Below are positions 48,621-56,943 of a stretch of 64,000 bases of DNA, one piece after another. The notes below the pieces were generated by a model, which was given only the letters and a program-made list of their open reading frames with translations, made no database searches and was not told where the DNA came from. How positions within the stretch are numbered: position 1 is the first letter of the stretch; each line of letters opens with the position of its first letter. The translations under genes were made by a program, and so were the position numbers. Origin of the DNA: Amarobacter sp964507025 (GTDB taxonomy: Bacteria; Chloroflexota; Dehalococcoidia; Tepidiformales; Tepidiformaceae); contig CAZDOK010000004.1 in NCBI GenBank assembly GCA_964507025.1, forward strand, positions 1 through 64,000, given 5' to 3'.

Positions 48621-49787
48621 ATGAAGCGAGCAAACACGCGCCCCGTCCGCGCCGGCAGTGTCACCATCGGCGGCGGCAACCCCATCGTGGTCCAGTCGAT
48701 GTGCGCCACGAAGACAACAGACCTCGACGCCACCACCAGCCAGGCTCGCATGCTTCACGAAGCCGGCGCCGGGCTCGTGCGCATTGCCGTAGACAGTACG
48801 AAGGACGTGGAAGCGCTCGCCGAGATCCGCGCCCGAGTGCCCCAGGCCAACCTGGTGGTCGACCTCCAGGAGAACTACCGCCTGGTGACCCAGGTGGCGC
48901 CGCACGTGAACAAGGTGCGCTACAACCCCGGCCACCTGTACCACCACGAAAAGCAAAAGCCCGTGCGCGAGAAGGTCGCGCTCATCGCCGAGACTGCAGT
49001 GAAGCACGACCTGGCGCTTCGTGTCGGCGTGAACTGCGGCTCAGTCGACCCGGAGATGGCCGCGAGGTTCGAAGGGGCCGACCCGCCCGAGCTCGATGGC
49101 GTCACCGCCATGGTCGAGAGCGCCCTCGAGCACTGCCGCATCCTCGACGACCTTGGCTTCACCCGCTACGTGGTCTCCATGAAGGACAGCGACCCGCGCA
49201 AAGTCATCGAGGGCAACGTCCGTTTCGCCGCGGCCCGGCCCGAAGTGCCACTGCACCTCGGCGTCACCGAGGCCGGGATGTTGCCCGACGGGGTCATCAA
49301 GACGCGTATCGCCTTCGAGCAGCTGCTGAGCCGCGGCATCGGCGACACCCTGCGCGTCTCGCTCACGCTCCCCTTCGCCGAAAAGTGGCGCGAAGTGGAA
49401 GCGGGCAAGCAGATCATCGCGGACGTCGAGGCCGGGAGATTCCGCTCGGTCCCCGTCTTCCAGGACCACGGCCTCAACATCATCAGCTGCCCCAGCTGCA
49501 GTCGCGTCGAGAATGAAGCCTTTGTGGACCTCGCCTTCAAGGTGAAGGAGATGTCGGCCTACGCGAAAGAGTACGACATAACCATCGCGGTCATGGGCTG
49601 CCGGGTGAACGGCCCCGGGGAGACGGACGACGCCGACCTGGGCCTCTGGTGCGCCCCGAACTTTGTCAACCTGAAGAAGGGCGAACACGAACTCGGCGCG
49701 TTCCCTTACGACGTCGTCCTGGACCGGCTGAAGGCTGAGCTCGACGCGATCATCGAAGAAAAGAAGCGGAGCCTTGCCACGGCCTAG
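48621..49787 (+). CDS. ispG: 4-hydroxy-3-methylbut-2-en-1-yl diphosphate synthase
   Basis: A 388-residue IspG/GcpE, the penultimate enzyme of the MEP isoprenoid pathway, with a [4Fe-4S] cluster. VQSMCATKTTD and RIAVDSTKDVEAL near the start, LRVGVNCGSVDPEM in the barrel, and the C-terminal cluster residues in ISCPSCSR and VMGCRVNGPGE are all present. With dxs at the window end it shows that this organism uses the MEP route. It is a stand-alone gene after the copper cassette terminator. Confidence 0.95.
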   Translation: MKRANTRPVRAGSVTIGGGNPIVVQSMCATKTTDLDATTSQARMLHEAGAGLVRIAVDSTKDVEALAEIRARVPQANLVVDLQENYRLVTQVAPHVNKVRYNPGHLYHHEKQKPVREKVALIAETAVKHDLALRVGVNCGSVDPEMAARFEGADPPELDGVTAMVESALEHCRILDDLGFTRYVVSMKDSDPRKVIEGNVRFAAARPEVPLHLGVTEAGMLPDGVIKTRIAFEQLLSRGIGDTLRVSLTLPFAEKWREVEAGKQIIADVEAGRFRSVPVFQDHGLNIISCPSCSRVENEAFVDLAFKVKEMSAYAKEYDITIAVMGCRVNGPGETDDADLGLWCAPNFVNLKKGEHELGAFPYDVVLDRLKAELDAIIEEKKRSLATA

Positions 49788-49836
49788 GCTCGAACTGCTT
49801 GCCTTGCCTTCGCGTTCAGGTTAGGCTTCCGGCCTT

Positions 49837-50532
49837 ATGACGAGCCTCGGAACGATTGCCCACATCGCCCGCTATCCGGTGAAGTCGATGCGCGGGGAGT
49901 CCCTCGCCAGCGCGCCAGTCGGCTTTCAGGGTATCCCGCTCGACCGTTCGTTCGCGTTCGTCCAGGAAGGCGTGCACACGCCGTTCCCCTGGTTCACCGG
50001 CCGGGAATGCCCGCAGTTGCTCCAGTGCCAGCCTATTGTCGGCGAGGGCCGCTGGCCGGCGATGCGGGTGCAGTCTCCCGCGGGCGAATTCGAGCTGGGC
50101 TCCGCGGAGTTCGCGGCCCAACTCCAGAACTGGAGCGGCCGCAAGGCGGTGCTGCATTCCGACTACCGTGGCTGCCAGGATGTTGCCTACGTCTCGGTCA
50201 TCTCCACCGCGACTGTCCGCGCGCTGGCGGAAGCGGCGGGCGTGCCCGTCGACCACCGGCGCTTCCGCATGAACTTCGTGGTCGACCTCGGCGAGACGCC
50301 GTTCGCGGAAAGGGCCTGGGTCGGCCGGCAAGTGCGGCTCGGCGACGCCGTCATCGCAATCCACGAACAGGACCGGCGCTGCCAGATGATCACCCTCGAC
50401 CCCGAGACCGGTGCCTCAACCCCGGCGGTGCTGAAGGCCGCGGGCGAGCTAAACGAGGTCTACGCGGGGGTGTACGGCTCGGTGCTGGTGCCCGGGGAGG
50501 TCCGCGTGGGCGACGAGATCGCGATCGCATAG
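49837..50532 (+). CDS. MOSC domain-containing protein
   Basis: A 231-residue MOSC-domain protein of the YiiM/mARC-like family, thought to handle sulfur carried by molybdenum-cofactor enzymes. The N-terminal MOSC_N beta-barrel has IARYPVKSMRGESLA and FQGIPLDRSFAFV. The MOSC core has RRFRMNFVVDLGETPF and DRRCQMITLDPETG with the conserved cysteine. It starts at ATG 49837, 49 bases after ispG, and may be in its transcript. Substrate unknown. Confidence 0.85.
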   Translation: MTSLGTIAHIARYPVKSMRGESLASAPVGFQGIPLDRSFAFVQEGVHTPFPWFTGRECPQLLQCQPIVGEGRWPAMRVQSPAGEFELGSAEFAAQLQNWSGRKAVLHSDYRGCQDVAYVSVISTATVRALAEAAGVPVDHRRFRMNFVVDLGETPFAERAWVGRQVRLGDAVIAIHEQDRRCQMITLDPETGASTPAVLKAAGELNEVYAGVYGSVLVPGEVRVGDEIAIA

Positions 50533-50566
50533 CCGGCAAGCGACCACCGGGCGCGCGGCGGCAACG

Positions 50567-51163
50567 TCATGGACCGTCCTGCATGCCGCGCGCGGTCCCG
50601 TCCCACGTGATGAACTGCCGGATCTGCGTCGCGTGCTCGGTCGTGTGCCCCACGAGGCCCGTGATGACCCAGGCGTGCGGCTGGCCCCGGTAGCGGTGGG
50701 CCGGCGGCAGCGGTGTCGCGGCCTTGTCGTCCGTCATTTCTGCCAGCGTGCTGCGTGCCCGCTGGCGGCAGTAGTCGGCGTACGCGAGCATCTCCGACCG
50801 CGACCAGGCCTTCGGCAAGTTGGTGAGGTCCCGCCAGTGCGGGTGCCCGGCGAACGGCGGCGGCGGGGTCCACGGGCCGAATTCGCCGTTCAGGTCGTAG
50901 TCGAAGGACTCGAGCGCGTGCCAGGCCACGCTCCACGGAGTCGCCCATCGCTCGACCCATCGCCGGGCCAAGACGCGGCGCTGTGCGGGGTCGGTGATGG
51001 GTTCCCAGTCCGGGCCGAGGAACTGGCGATCGGGGTCCGGGGCCGGGACCCGCCACATGGAGGTTTCCCACAGCTCATCCGTGCAGTCCCGCACCACCCC
51101 GGCCAACAGGTCGAGGGCCTGTTCGAAGCCGCGGCCGAGGCTCTCCACCCAGATAGACGCCAT
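50567..51163 (-). CDS. DinB-like four-helix protein
   Basis: A 198-residue protein with the DinB/YfiT superfamily pattern: a first helix ending in a tryptophan-rich stretch, WATPWSVAWHALESFDYDL with a possible metal His, and the late VGHTTEHATQIRQFI with two His residues. Such proteins are divalent-metal-binding enzymes (thiol transferases and others). Convergent with the MOSC gene; no partner is evident. Confidence 0.7.
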   Translation of the reverse strand: MASIWVESLGRGFEQALDLLAGVVRDCTDELWETSMWRVPAPDPDRQFLGPDWEPITDPAQRRVLARRWVERWATPWSVAWHALESFDYDLNGEFGPWTPPPPFAGHPHWRDLTNLPKAWSRSEMLAYADYCRQRARSTLAEMTDDKAATPLPPAHRYRGQPHAWVITGLVGHTTEHATQIRQFITWDGTARGMQDGP

Positions 51164-51327
51164 ACGCCGTGACGGTACGACGGGTGGGGGCGGATGCTCA
51201 AGGGTGGTATGCCTGCACCCCGGTTGGACTTAAGTCACGGCGCGGGTGGGCGGGAGTAGGCGACGCTGTCCTGCAAACACCTGCGGCGGCGGGGCGATCC
51301 GCGCCGTCCGCGAACGGAGGGCCAGGG

Positions 51328-51795
51328 ATGAGCAGATTTGTCGTGGGGCAAGTGCTGGAACACGACCACCATGCGATTGACGCGGAGTTCGCGCGGTTCA
51401 GGGAGGGACTGGAGCGGGGCGAGTGGCTGCGCGAACCGTTCGAGCGTGCCGCCGAGGCGCTGCGACACCACATCTTCGTCGAAGAGGAGGCGCTGTTCCC
51501 CGTCCTGCGCGTCGGCGGGCTGGTCGGGCCTGTGTTCGTGATGCTTCGGGAGCACGCTGAGATCTGGCAGGCCCTCGACGCCATCGAAGCCGAGGTGGGG
51601 CGGGACACCACGCGCGCACTCGCCGCGATGGCGTCGATGATTGCGGTGCTCGAACCGCACAACAGCAAAGAGGAACAGATCCTCTACCCGGCGAGTGGCC
51701 AGGTGCTGAACGCCGACGACACCGAGGGTGTTCGTCTCGCGTTCGAGCAGGGCAAACGTCCAGGGGGGTGGGTCCCGGCCGATCTGCGCGGGTAG
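51328..51795 (+). CDS. Hemerythrin HHE-domain protein
   Basis: A 155-residue protein with a hemerythrin-like cation-binding four-helix bundle. The metal ligands are readable as LEHDHHAIDAEF, LRHHIFVEEEALFPVL, MLREHAEIW and PHNSKEEQILYP, i.e. His and Glu from all four helices. It probably binds a di-iron centre and oxygen, NO or serves in stress defence. ATG 51328 has GGAGG upstream. A hairpin about 15 bases after the stop is part of the displaced ssrA end. Confidence 0.88.
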   Translation: MSRFVVGQVLEHDHHAIDAEFARFREGLERGEWLREPFERAAEALRHHIFVEEEALFPVLRVGGLVGPVFVMLREHAEIWQALDAIEAEVGRDTTRALAAMASMIAVLEPHNSKEEQILYPASGQVLNADDTEGVRLAFEQGKRPGGWVPADLRG

Positions 51796-52087
51796 GCCTG
51801 CAAGAAGAGGGGACCTTCTCAGGCCCCCCACTGGGTAATTGGTGGAGACGCGGAAGAGTTGAACGACGGCTTGGAGACAGCTGGGTTCTCTCGCAACCGC
51901 ATTCTGAATCAAGCTGGGGAGGCAGGCTTCCGCACCGACCCACTGGGAATGTGGGAAGGATGTCGCCGAGAGTCGACCACCGAACTGCTCCGGCGGGCCC
52001 TCTGTGCACCCAGCTCGCGCGCGGACTGCCGGGCGTAGAAACTCTGATCACCGTCGCAACCCACGTCTTCCGGTGTTAGAGTCGCGC
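51796..52087. other. Left end of the ssrA-associated element, no gene seen
   Basis: Contains the displaced tmRNA 3' end and its hairpin (51809-51828, an 8-bp stem GGGGACCT/AGGCCCCC around TCTC). Beyond the repeat, from 51865 to the HIRAN gene, I see no ORF with good codon use and no RNA motif. Confidence 0.5.
51827..51864 (-). repeat. Displaced tmRNA 3' end (attachment-site copy, distal)
   Basis: A 38-bp copy of the 3' end of ssrA, in the same orientation as the gene and matching 36 of 38 bases (mismatches at 51833 and 51854). It includes the CCA end and part of the T-arm region but nothing more of the tmRNA. A hairpin resembling a terminator follows on the minus strand, as after the true gene. 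This is the classic scar of integration at ssrA. Confidence 0.85.
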
Positions 52088-52975
52088 GTGAGATTCCAGT
52101 TCTGGGGCAATCGCGAAATGGCCTGGCTCTCTCGGAAGCCGAAACGCCAGCACCTTCAGGTACGGGACTGCGGCATAGGTTTGAACGAGTTCGACTTCGA
52201 GATCGTCGGAGAGTCCTCCTACCAGGACGCCCTTCGCCGGGTTCGAGCATCCGCCTCAAGGAAGGATTCGCGCGGATGCGCGGTAGCGACGGTGGTGCTA
52301 AGACGAGAGCCCTCGAACCGGCATGACGCGAACGCAATCGAGGTGATCCACCCTGATCACGGCCGCATCGGGCATGTATCCCGGGACGAAGCGGAGAGGC
52401 TTGGCCCCTACTTCGAGGGCCTTAGGAAGGCGGGTCTGGACGGGGCCGCTTGTGACGCGGTACTGGTGGGCGGAGACAGGGGCCGCCCCTCGATCGGGGC
52501 ATTCCTGAGTTTCCGTCCGATCAATGAGGACGACACACTTTGGGGGGATCAGCTCTCGGGGGACGCAACGCTTGACCTGCCCCTCGTCCGACGGCGCCTC
52601 AGCGCCGAAACCAACCCCATTGACCGGCACTATCTCTTCTTGGATCTGGAGCGACTCCTGTACCGCTCAAGGGACGACTTCACCTCTGCCCTCGACGATT
52701 TTGATGCTACCTGCCGCGAACACGATGCCGAGATGGATGGCATCCGGCAGGCGTTCGTTGCCAAGTCGGGCTTTCTCCCTGAGCTCATAACATACAGGCA
52801 AGCCGCGATTCGTCATCAGAAGGCAGGGGACCTGGAGCAGGTCATTCGTTGGACGGAACGGGGAATCGATCTCTACGGTGACCTTGCCCTCAAGCCTGAG
52901 TGGCTTCAGGACCTCGTGAAGCGACGAGACGACGCCACAGCCAAGATTCAGAAGGGCATGCACAAGAGCAAGTGA
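52088..52975 (+). CDS. HIRAN-domain protein carried by the ssrA-associated element
   Basis: A 295-residue protein with an N-terminal HIRAN-like domain (EFDFEIVGESSYQDAL, VLRREPSNRHDANAIEV, GHVSRDEAERL, residues about 35-120). HIRAN domains bind DNA ends or forks, and some phage- and island-borne proteins carry them. The C-terminal half, about residues 160-290, is helical, Asp/Arg-rich and unassigned, with LFLDLERLLYRSRDDFTSAL and a TPR-like tail. GTG 52088 is chosen; an ATG at 52118 is possible. Codons such as AGA, ATA, GTA and GGA are more common than in neighbours, and GC is lower, suggesting transfer. Confidence 0.7.
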   Translation: MRFQFWGNREMAWLSRKPKRQHLQVRDCGIGLNEFDFEIVGESSYQDALRRVRASASRKDSRGCAVATVVLRREPSNRHDANAIEVIHPDHGRIGHVSRDEAERLGPYFEGLRKAGLDGAACDAVLVGGDRGRPSIGAFLSFRPINEDDTLWGDQLSGDATLDLPLVRRRLSAETNPIDRHYLFLDLERLLYRSRDDFTSALDDFDATCREHDAEMDGIRQAFVAKSGFLPELITYRQAAIRHQKAGDLEQVIRWTERGIDLYGDLALKPEWLQDLVKRRDDATAKIQKGMHKSK

Positions 52976-53118
52976 GCCCGTGCTCCCCGTGAGGAGCGCA
53001 AGGCCCGCCTGCCATAGAGGGCCGAAGCCATGTCGCCGATTTTCTTCGGGTGTGGATGACAACGCTGTCCCGAAAACGGAGTGAAAGCTCCCTGGCCCGC
53101 TGCTTGCTTGCGCACACG

Positions 53119-53144
53119 AAAAAAGGTGCCCGCTCATGGCGGGC
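53119..53144 (-). terminator. ssrA terminator
   Basis: On the minus strand GCCCGC-CATGA-GCGGGC is followed by ACC and six T, 13 bases after the tmRNA CCA end. This is a standard intrinsic terminator. Confidence 0.85.
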
Positions 53145-53181
53145 CCACTTGGTAATTGGTGGAGACGCGGGAGAGTTGAAC
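53144..53181 (-). repeat. tmRNA 3' end (attachment-site copy, within ssrA)
   Basis: The functional 3' terminal part of ssrA that matches the displaced copy at 51827-51864 in 36 of 38 bases. The interval between the copies is 1279 bp. Confidence 0.85.
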
Positions 53182-53522
53182 TCCCGGTCCAGCGAAGGTC
53201 GGCTCCGGATTGTCCTACAGGCTTTCCCACCGATGGGGGTCTCGCTAACGAACTGCGATGGTGGTCCTCACGTCCATTAGCCAGCCGATGAGTCTTTCGC
53301 GAGCGCTATCGGCGTGAGCCCGCGGCATCCTGGCTTTTGCGATGCCCCTTCCCGACGCTGCCAGGCCGGGCTTCGGGAGGGACAGCCTCTACTGTGGTTT
53401 AAGCAGCGAGTGCGAGTTGGCGATTATTGCCATTTGTTTTTGGCCGCCTGATTTACGAGGGTGACGCCCAACCTCGGCCTGCTATCCGGCTACCTGGCTC
53501 CCTGTCGATTCCCTTCGTCCCC
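53157..53522 (-). ncRNA. ssrA: Transfer-messenger RNA
   Basis: A 366-base tmRNA that rescues stalled ribosomes with SmpB. The 5' end GGGGACG pairs with CGTCTCC before the encoded CCA, and the T-arm is GAGTTCAACTC. The 5' segment GGGAATCGACAGGG is typical. The best tag reading frame is GGC AAT AAT CGC CAA CTC GCA CTC GCT GCT TAA, giving GNNRQLALAA, a normal degradation tag ending in LALAA; the resume codon GGC is inferred. smpB is immediately upstream on the same strand. Confidence 0.93.
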
Positions 53523-53535
53523 GTGTGATGCGACC

Positions 53536-53541
53536 AGTATA
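53536..53541 (-). promoter_or_regulatory. -10 box of ssrA
   Basis: TATACT with an extended TGC in front (TGCTATACT) 13 bases upstream of the mature tmRNA 5' end. The -35 region is weak (TGACGC at 18 bases). It lies between smpB and ssrA, so ssrA has its own promoter. Confidence 0.65.
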
Positions 53542-53565
53542 GCACACCTGTTCGCACCCGCGTCA

Positions 53566-54015
53566 TTACCCGCGGCGGACCGCCCGCTGGATGTCCATGC
53601 GCTGGTCTTCCTCTTTCAGCTTCTGGCGCTTGTCATAATGCTTGAGGCCGCGCCCCACGCCCAGCTCCACCTTCGCCTTGCCCCGCTTGAAGTACATCGC
53701 CAGGGGGATCAGCGTGAGCCCCTTGCCGGCCATCATCTCCTCGATCTTCCGGATCTCCTTCTTGTGCAGGAGCAGCTTGCGGTCGCGCGTCGGATTGTGG
53801 CTCGCGTAGCCGGCGTTCGCGTAGGGTGCGATGTGCGCGTCCTGGAGCCACACCTCGCCATCCTTTATCCGCGCGTACGATCCCTGCAGCTGCACCTTGT
53901 GCTCGCGCACTGACTTGATCTCGCTCCCGGTCAGCACGATGCCCGCCTCGAACTTCGCGAGGAATTCGTAGTCGTGGCGCGCCCGCCGGTTCTGGGCAAC
54001 GGTTGAATCAGCCAT
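53566..54015 (-). CDS. smpB: SsrA-binding protein
   Basis: A 149-residue SmpB, the tmRNA partner that places it in the ribosomal A site. The start VAQNRRARHDYEFLAKFEAGIVLTG, the GSEIKSVREHKVQLQGSYA segment, and AHIAPYANAGYASHNPTRDRKLLLHKKEI are all family-typical. The C-terminal basic tail (KHYDKRQKLKEEDQRMDIQRA) is intact. Genes smpB then ssrA are in the same direction, the usual arrangement. Confidence 0.96.
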   Translation of the reverse strand: MADSTVAQNRRARHDYEFLAKFEAGIVLTGSEIKSVREHKVQLQGSYARIKDGEVWLQDAHIAPYANAGYASHNPTRDRKLLLHKKEIRKIEEMMAGKGLTLIPLAMYFKRGKAKVELGVGRGLKHYDKRQKLKEEDQRMDIQRAVRRG

Positions 54016-54087
54016 ATGCGTGAATGCAGCACGGCCCCGACGTTACGGTCGGGGCCGCGGAAGTCTCTTTCCAGTGTACGGCTTCGC

Positions 54088-55404
54088 CTACTTCCCTTGC
54101 AGGACCTCGATCGCCTTGAACAGCTGGATGTCGCCCTGGTCCAGGTATTCGTCGTAGGTCATGGGCAGTTCGATGTCGGGTTTCACCCCAAGGCCTTCAA
54201 TCTGCTCGCCGTTCGGGGTCAGCCACCGGCCGACGGAAAGGTAGAGCGCCCCGCATCCGGCCGGGTCGCCGCAGTTCTTGAGCTCCTGGAGCTGATTCAC
54301 GGTGCCTTTGCCGAAGCTGCGAACGCCAACCACCTGGCCACGGCCATTATCCCTGAGCGCCGCCGCCAGCACCTCCGAGCCGCTCGCGCTGCCCGCATCG
54401 ATCAGAATGACCAGCGGGATCTCCGTGGCGATGCCGCCCTGGCGTGCCGACCACGACTGCGTCTTCCCGTCGGCATCGACCTCGGAGATGATGACGCCCC
54501 GGTCAAGGAACTCGTCCGCAACTTCGACGGTGGCCTGGAGGAGTCCGCCCGGGTTGCCCCGCAGGTCGACGATCAGCCCGATGTACCCCTGCTCTTCGAC
54601 TTCGCCCAGCTTGGTCTTGAGCTCGGACACCGTCCGGTCGTGGAACTGCGAGATGTTCACATAACCGATGTTGGTCACGGCGTTGCCCTCGCGGTCGACC
54701 AGCGCGGTGCCGCTCTCGCCGGGGATCACCTCAAGGTTGGGCTCGATGAAGACGCTCTCCACGGGGATTTCGCCACGAGTGATGGTCACGGTCTCTTCCG
54801 TGCCATCGGTGTGGCGAACCCTCAAGGTGACCTGTGTTCCCTGTGGCCCACGGATGCGCTCGACGGCCTGCTGGGTCGTCCAGCCCTCCATCGACTCGCC
54901 ATCGACCTCGAGGACGATGTCGCCCTGGCGGATGCCCACCTCTTCGGCCGGAGAGTTCCGGAACGGCGTCACGATAGTGATCTGTCCGTTCGTATCCGAG
55001 ACCGATGCCCCAATCCCGTCGTAGCTCGATTCCAGGCTCAGTGCGCCCGACTTCAGCTCCGCGGGCGTGAGGTACTGGGTGTGCGAATCGTTCAGCGCGG
55101 TGATGATGCCCTGGATCGCGGCTGACCGGAGAGCCTCCTCATCGAGCGTCGCCTTATCGACGTACTGGTTCTGGAGGAGGTCGACGATCTCGTCGATGAT
55201 TGCCGCTCCGACGGAATCGCCCCCCTCGGCTGCGGCAGGGCTGGCGGCTGCCGGGGACGGACTCCCGTCTCCGTTGAGATCCTTGAGGCCCCACCCGAGT
55301 CCGAAGGCAAGGGTGACCATGGCAAGGAGGAGGAAGACGACGACCGCCGTGCGGGCGGCTCGCTCGCCGAGCCCCGGCCGGGGCTGTTCACGCGAGATTT
55401 CCAT
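54088..55404 (-). CDS. S41-family carboxy-terminal processing protease
   Basis: A 438-residue CtpA/Prc-type serine protease. An N-terminal signal-anchor (AVVVFLLLAMVTLAFGLGWGL, residues about 20-45) puts it outside the membrane. A helical region is followed by a PDZ domain (GIGASVSDTNGQITIV, VGIRQGDIVLEVDG). The protease domain has VDLRGNPGGLLQ, the catalytic Ser in IDAGSASGSEVLAAAL and the catalytic Lys in SFGKGTVNQLQEL. ATG 55404 has AAGGA upstream. It removes or degrades proteins at their C-termini; targets unknown. Confidence 0.93.
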   Translation of the reverse strand: MEISREQPRPGLGERAARTAVVVFLLLAMVTLAFGLGWGLKDLNGDGSPSPAAASPAAAEGGDSVGAAIIDEIVDLLQNQYVDKATLDEEALRSAAIQGIITALNDSHTQYLTPAELKSGALSLESSYDGIGASVSDTNGQITIVTPFRNSPAEEVGIRQGDIVLEVDGESMEGWTTQQAVERIRGPQGTQVTLRVRHTDGTEETVTITRGEIPVESVFIEPNLEVIPGESGTALVDREGNAVTNIGYVNISQFHDRTVSELKTKLGEVEEQGYIGLIVDLRGNPGGLLQATVEVADEFLDRGVIISEVDADGKTQSWSARQGGIATEIPLVILIDAGSASGSEVLAAALRDNGRGQVVGVRSFGKGTVNQLQELKNCGDPAGCGALYLSVGRWLTPNGEQIEGLGVKPDIELPMTYDEYLDQGDIQLFKAIEVLQGK

Positions 55405-55485
55405 GGGAGTCCTTCGCCGCGCGGCGCGGCTGCGCTGAATAGTCTGAGTGTACATGCGGCGTTTCCGCCGCTTCAATTTGCCCGG

Positions 55486-56655
55486 TTACTCCCGGTTTAC
55501 CTCCTTCGGCGGAAAGAACCCGGCAAACCCGGCCCCAACCCGCACCCATGGACCACCGTCACCTGCGTCGGCCAGGAACACCGCATCCAGTTGCCCATCG
55601 GCGAAAGACGCGGGGACACCATCGGTGAGCAACCGGCCACCAAACGCGAACCAGCGCCCATCGACGGACCAGGGCCGGTGCGAAAGCCCGAACTGGTCGA
55701 AGAAGCTCACCATCGTCCTGCTGTCAGGCGAAAGCGTGATCGGCTCCATGGCGCGAAGGAACCGTCCTTCCGGCGCGTGGAAACGCAGCTGGTAGCGCCC
55801 GTCGCCGGTGTACGCGGGAACGAGAACGGCCAGCCGATCGCCCTGCGGCGCCCACCAGTAGCCGAGCAGCGGCCCCCGTACCAGGGGCCGCGGTTCGCCA
55901 CCATCTGTGGCGTCCACCGTATACAGTCCGTGGAAGACGCCGGCTTCGGCGCCGGTCGTCACCGCGACGCTGACCTCGGTCGTACCGGGGCGAAAAGCGA
56001 GTGCCACGCCGCCGGGGAACCGGCCAAGTTCGCGTCGCGAGGCGCCCGGCCACGCGAACGCGTAGACCGTCGTGCCTTCGCCGCTTGCCTCCGCGTAGAC
56101 CACAGTCGAGCTATCGGGGCTGATCGCGGGAGTTCGGAAGCCGGTCGCATTCGAGGAAAGTGGGGTCTGGTGGCCGGACTCGCGCTCCACGAGCGTCAGA
56201 TTCGGGCCGTGGTGCAGCACCAGGTAGCTGCTATTGGGTGCCCATGCAGGGAAGATGGGGGCGCCACCCGTCAGCGTTGTGGCCTCGGCGTCACCCGGTC
56301 GCCACACGCGGGCGGCGAGTGTCCTGCCGGCGGGCATAACATAACATAAGTCCTGTCCGGTTGAGTCCCAGAGGGCGTAGTGAGCAACGCGCTCCGCGAT
56401 CAGTGCCGGGGGTGCGCTCAACGACCCGGGGACGGGGACATCGCCCCCGTCGACACCCTGGAGGTGGAGCGCCGCGTGCGCCGCTCCAGCCGGTGATTCG
56501 ACCCGCGACAGTGCGTACTCGCGCCGCCCGGGGCGCCACGTAGGCCACCAGCCGGTGGTCACAGCCGCTTCCACCCACGCGTCGCCTCGATTCCGCAGGA
56601 CCCGTGCCACGCTGTCCGCACCAGCGATCGCGAGGAAGTCCGAAGGTTCCGTCAT
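55486..56655 (-). CDS. Beta-propeller (TolB/WD40-like) protein
   Basis: A 389-residue protein built from repeated blades: FPAWAPNSSYLVL, PAISPDSSTVVYA, ALAFRPGTTEVSV, YWWAPQGDRLAVL, ITLSPDSRTMVSF and WSVDGRWFAFG. These are the S/P-D-S/G-x-x-hydrophobic blades of TolB or PD40 propellers. No signal peptide is visible, which is unusual for a TolB-type protein; it may be cytosolic. It is just upstream of the S41 protease on the same strand, separated by 80 bases. Role unknown. Confidence 0.72.
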   Translation of the reverse strand: MTEPSDFLAIAGADSVARVLRNRGDAWVEAAVTTGWWPTWRPGRREYALSRVESPAGAAHAALHLQGVDGGDVPVPGSLSAPPALIAERVAHYALWDSTGQDLCYVMPAGRTLAARVWRPGDAEATTLTGGAPIFPAWAPNSSYLVLHHGPNLTLVERESGHQTPLSSNATGFRTPAISPDSSTVVYAEASGEGTTVYAFAWPGASRRELGRFPGGVALAFRPGTTEVSVAVTTGAEAGVFHGLYTVDATDGGEPRPLVRGPLLGYWWAPQGDRLAVLVPAYTGDGRYQLRFHAPEGRFLRAMEPITLSPDSRTMVSFFDQFGLSHRPWSVDGRWFAFGGRLLTDGVPASFADGQLDAVFLADAGDGGPWVRVGAGFAGFFPPKEVNRE

Positions 56656-56943
56656 TGCCGCGGCACGTTATACCACACCGGGGGGCGGGCAGCGCCAGCG
56701 ATCGATGTTCGCACTATATCAGTTATGCAGTGCCAAGCGGTTCTACGGCCACCCGGAGTAGGGGGTTCACCCCCTGGTAACCGAGGGTGTTCCCTTATGT
56801 CCTCTGCTGTTACCGAACCACCACGGATGCGTCACCCGGGTTGCGTTGTTCTGTCACCACCGCCCTCTGAACAATCGGTGCACCTGATCGACAACCATGT
56901 CAGACGGGTTGCCGTCGGGGTGCTTGTTCGGGGGAGCAAGAAT

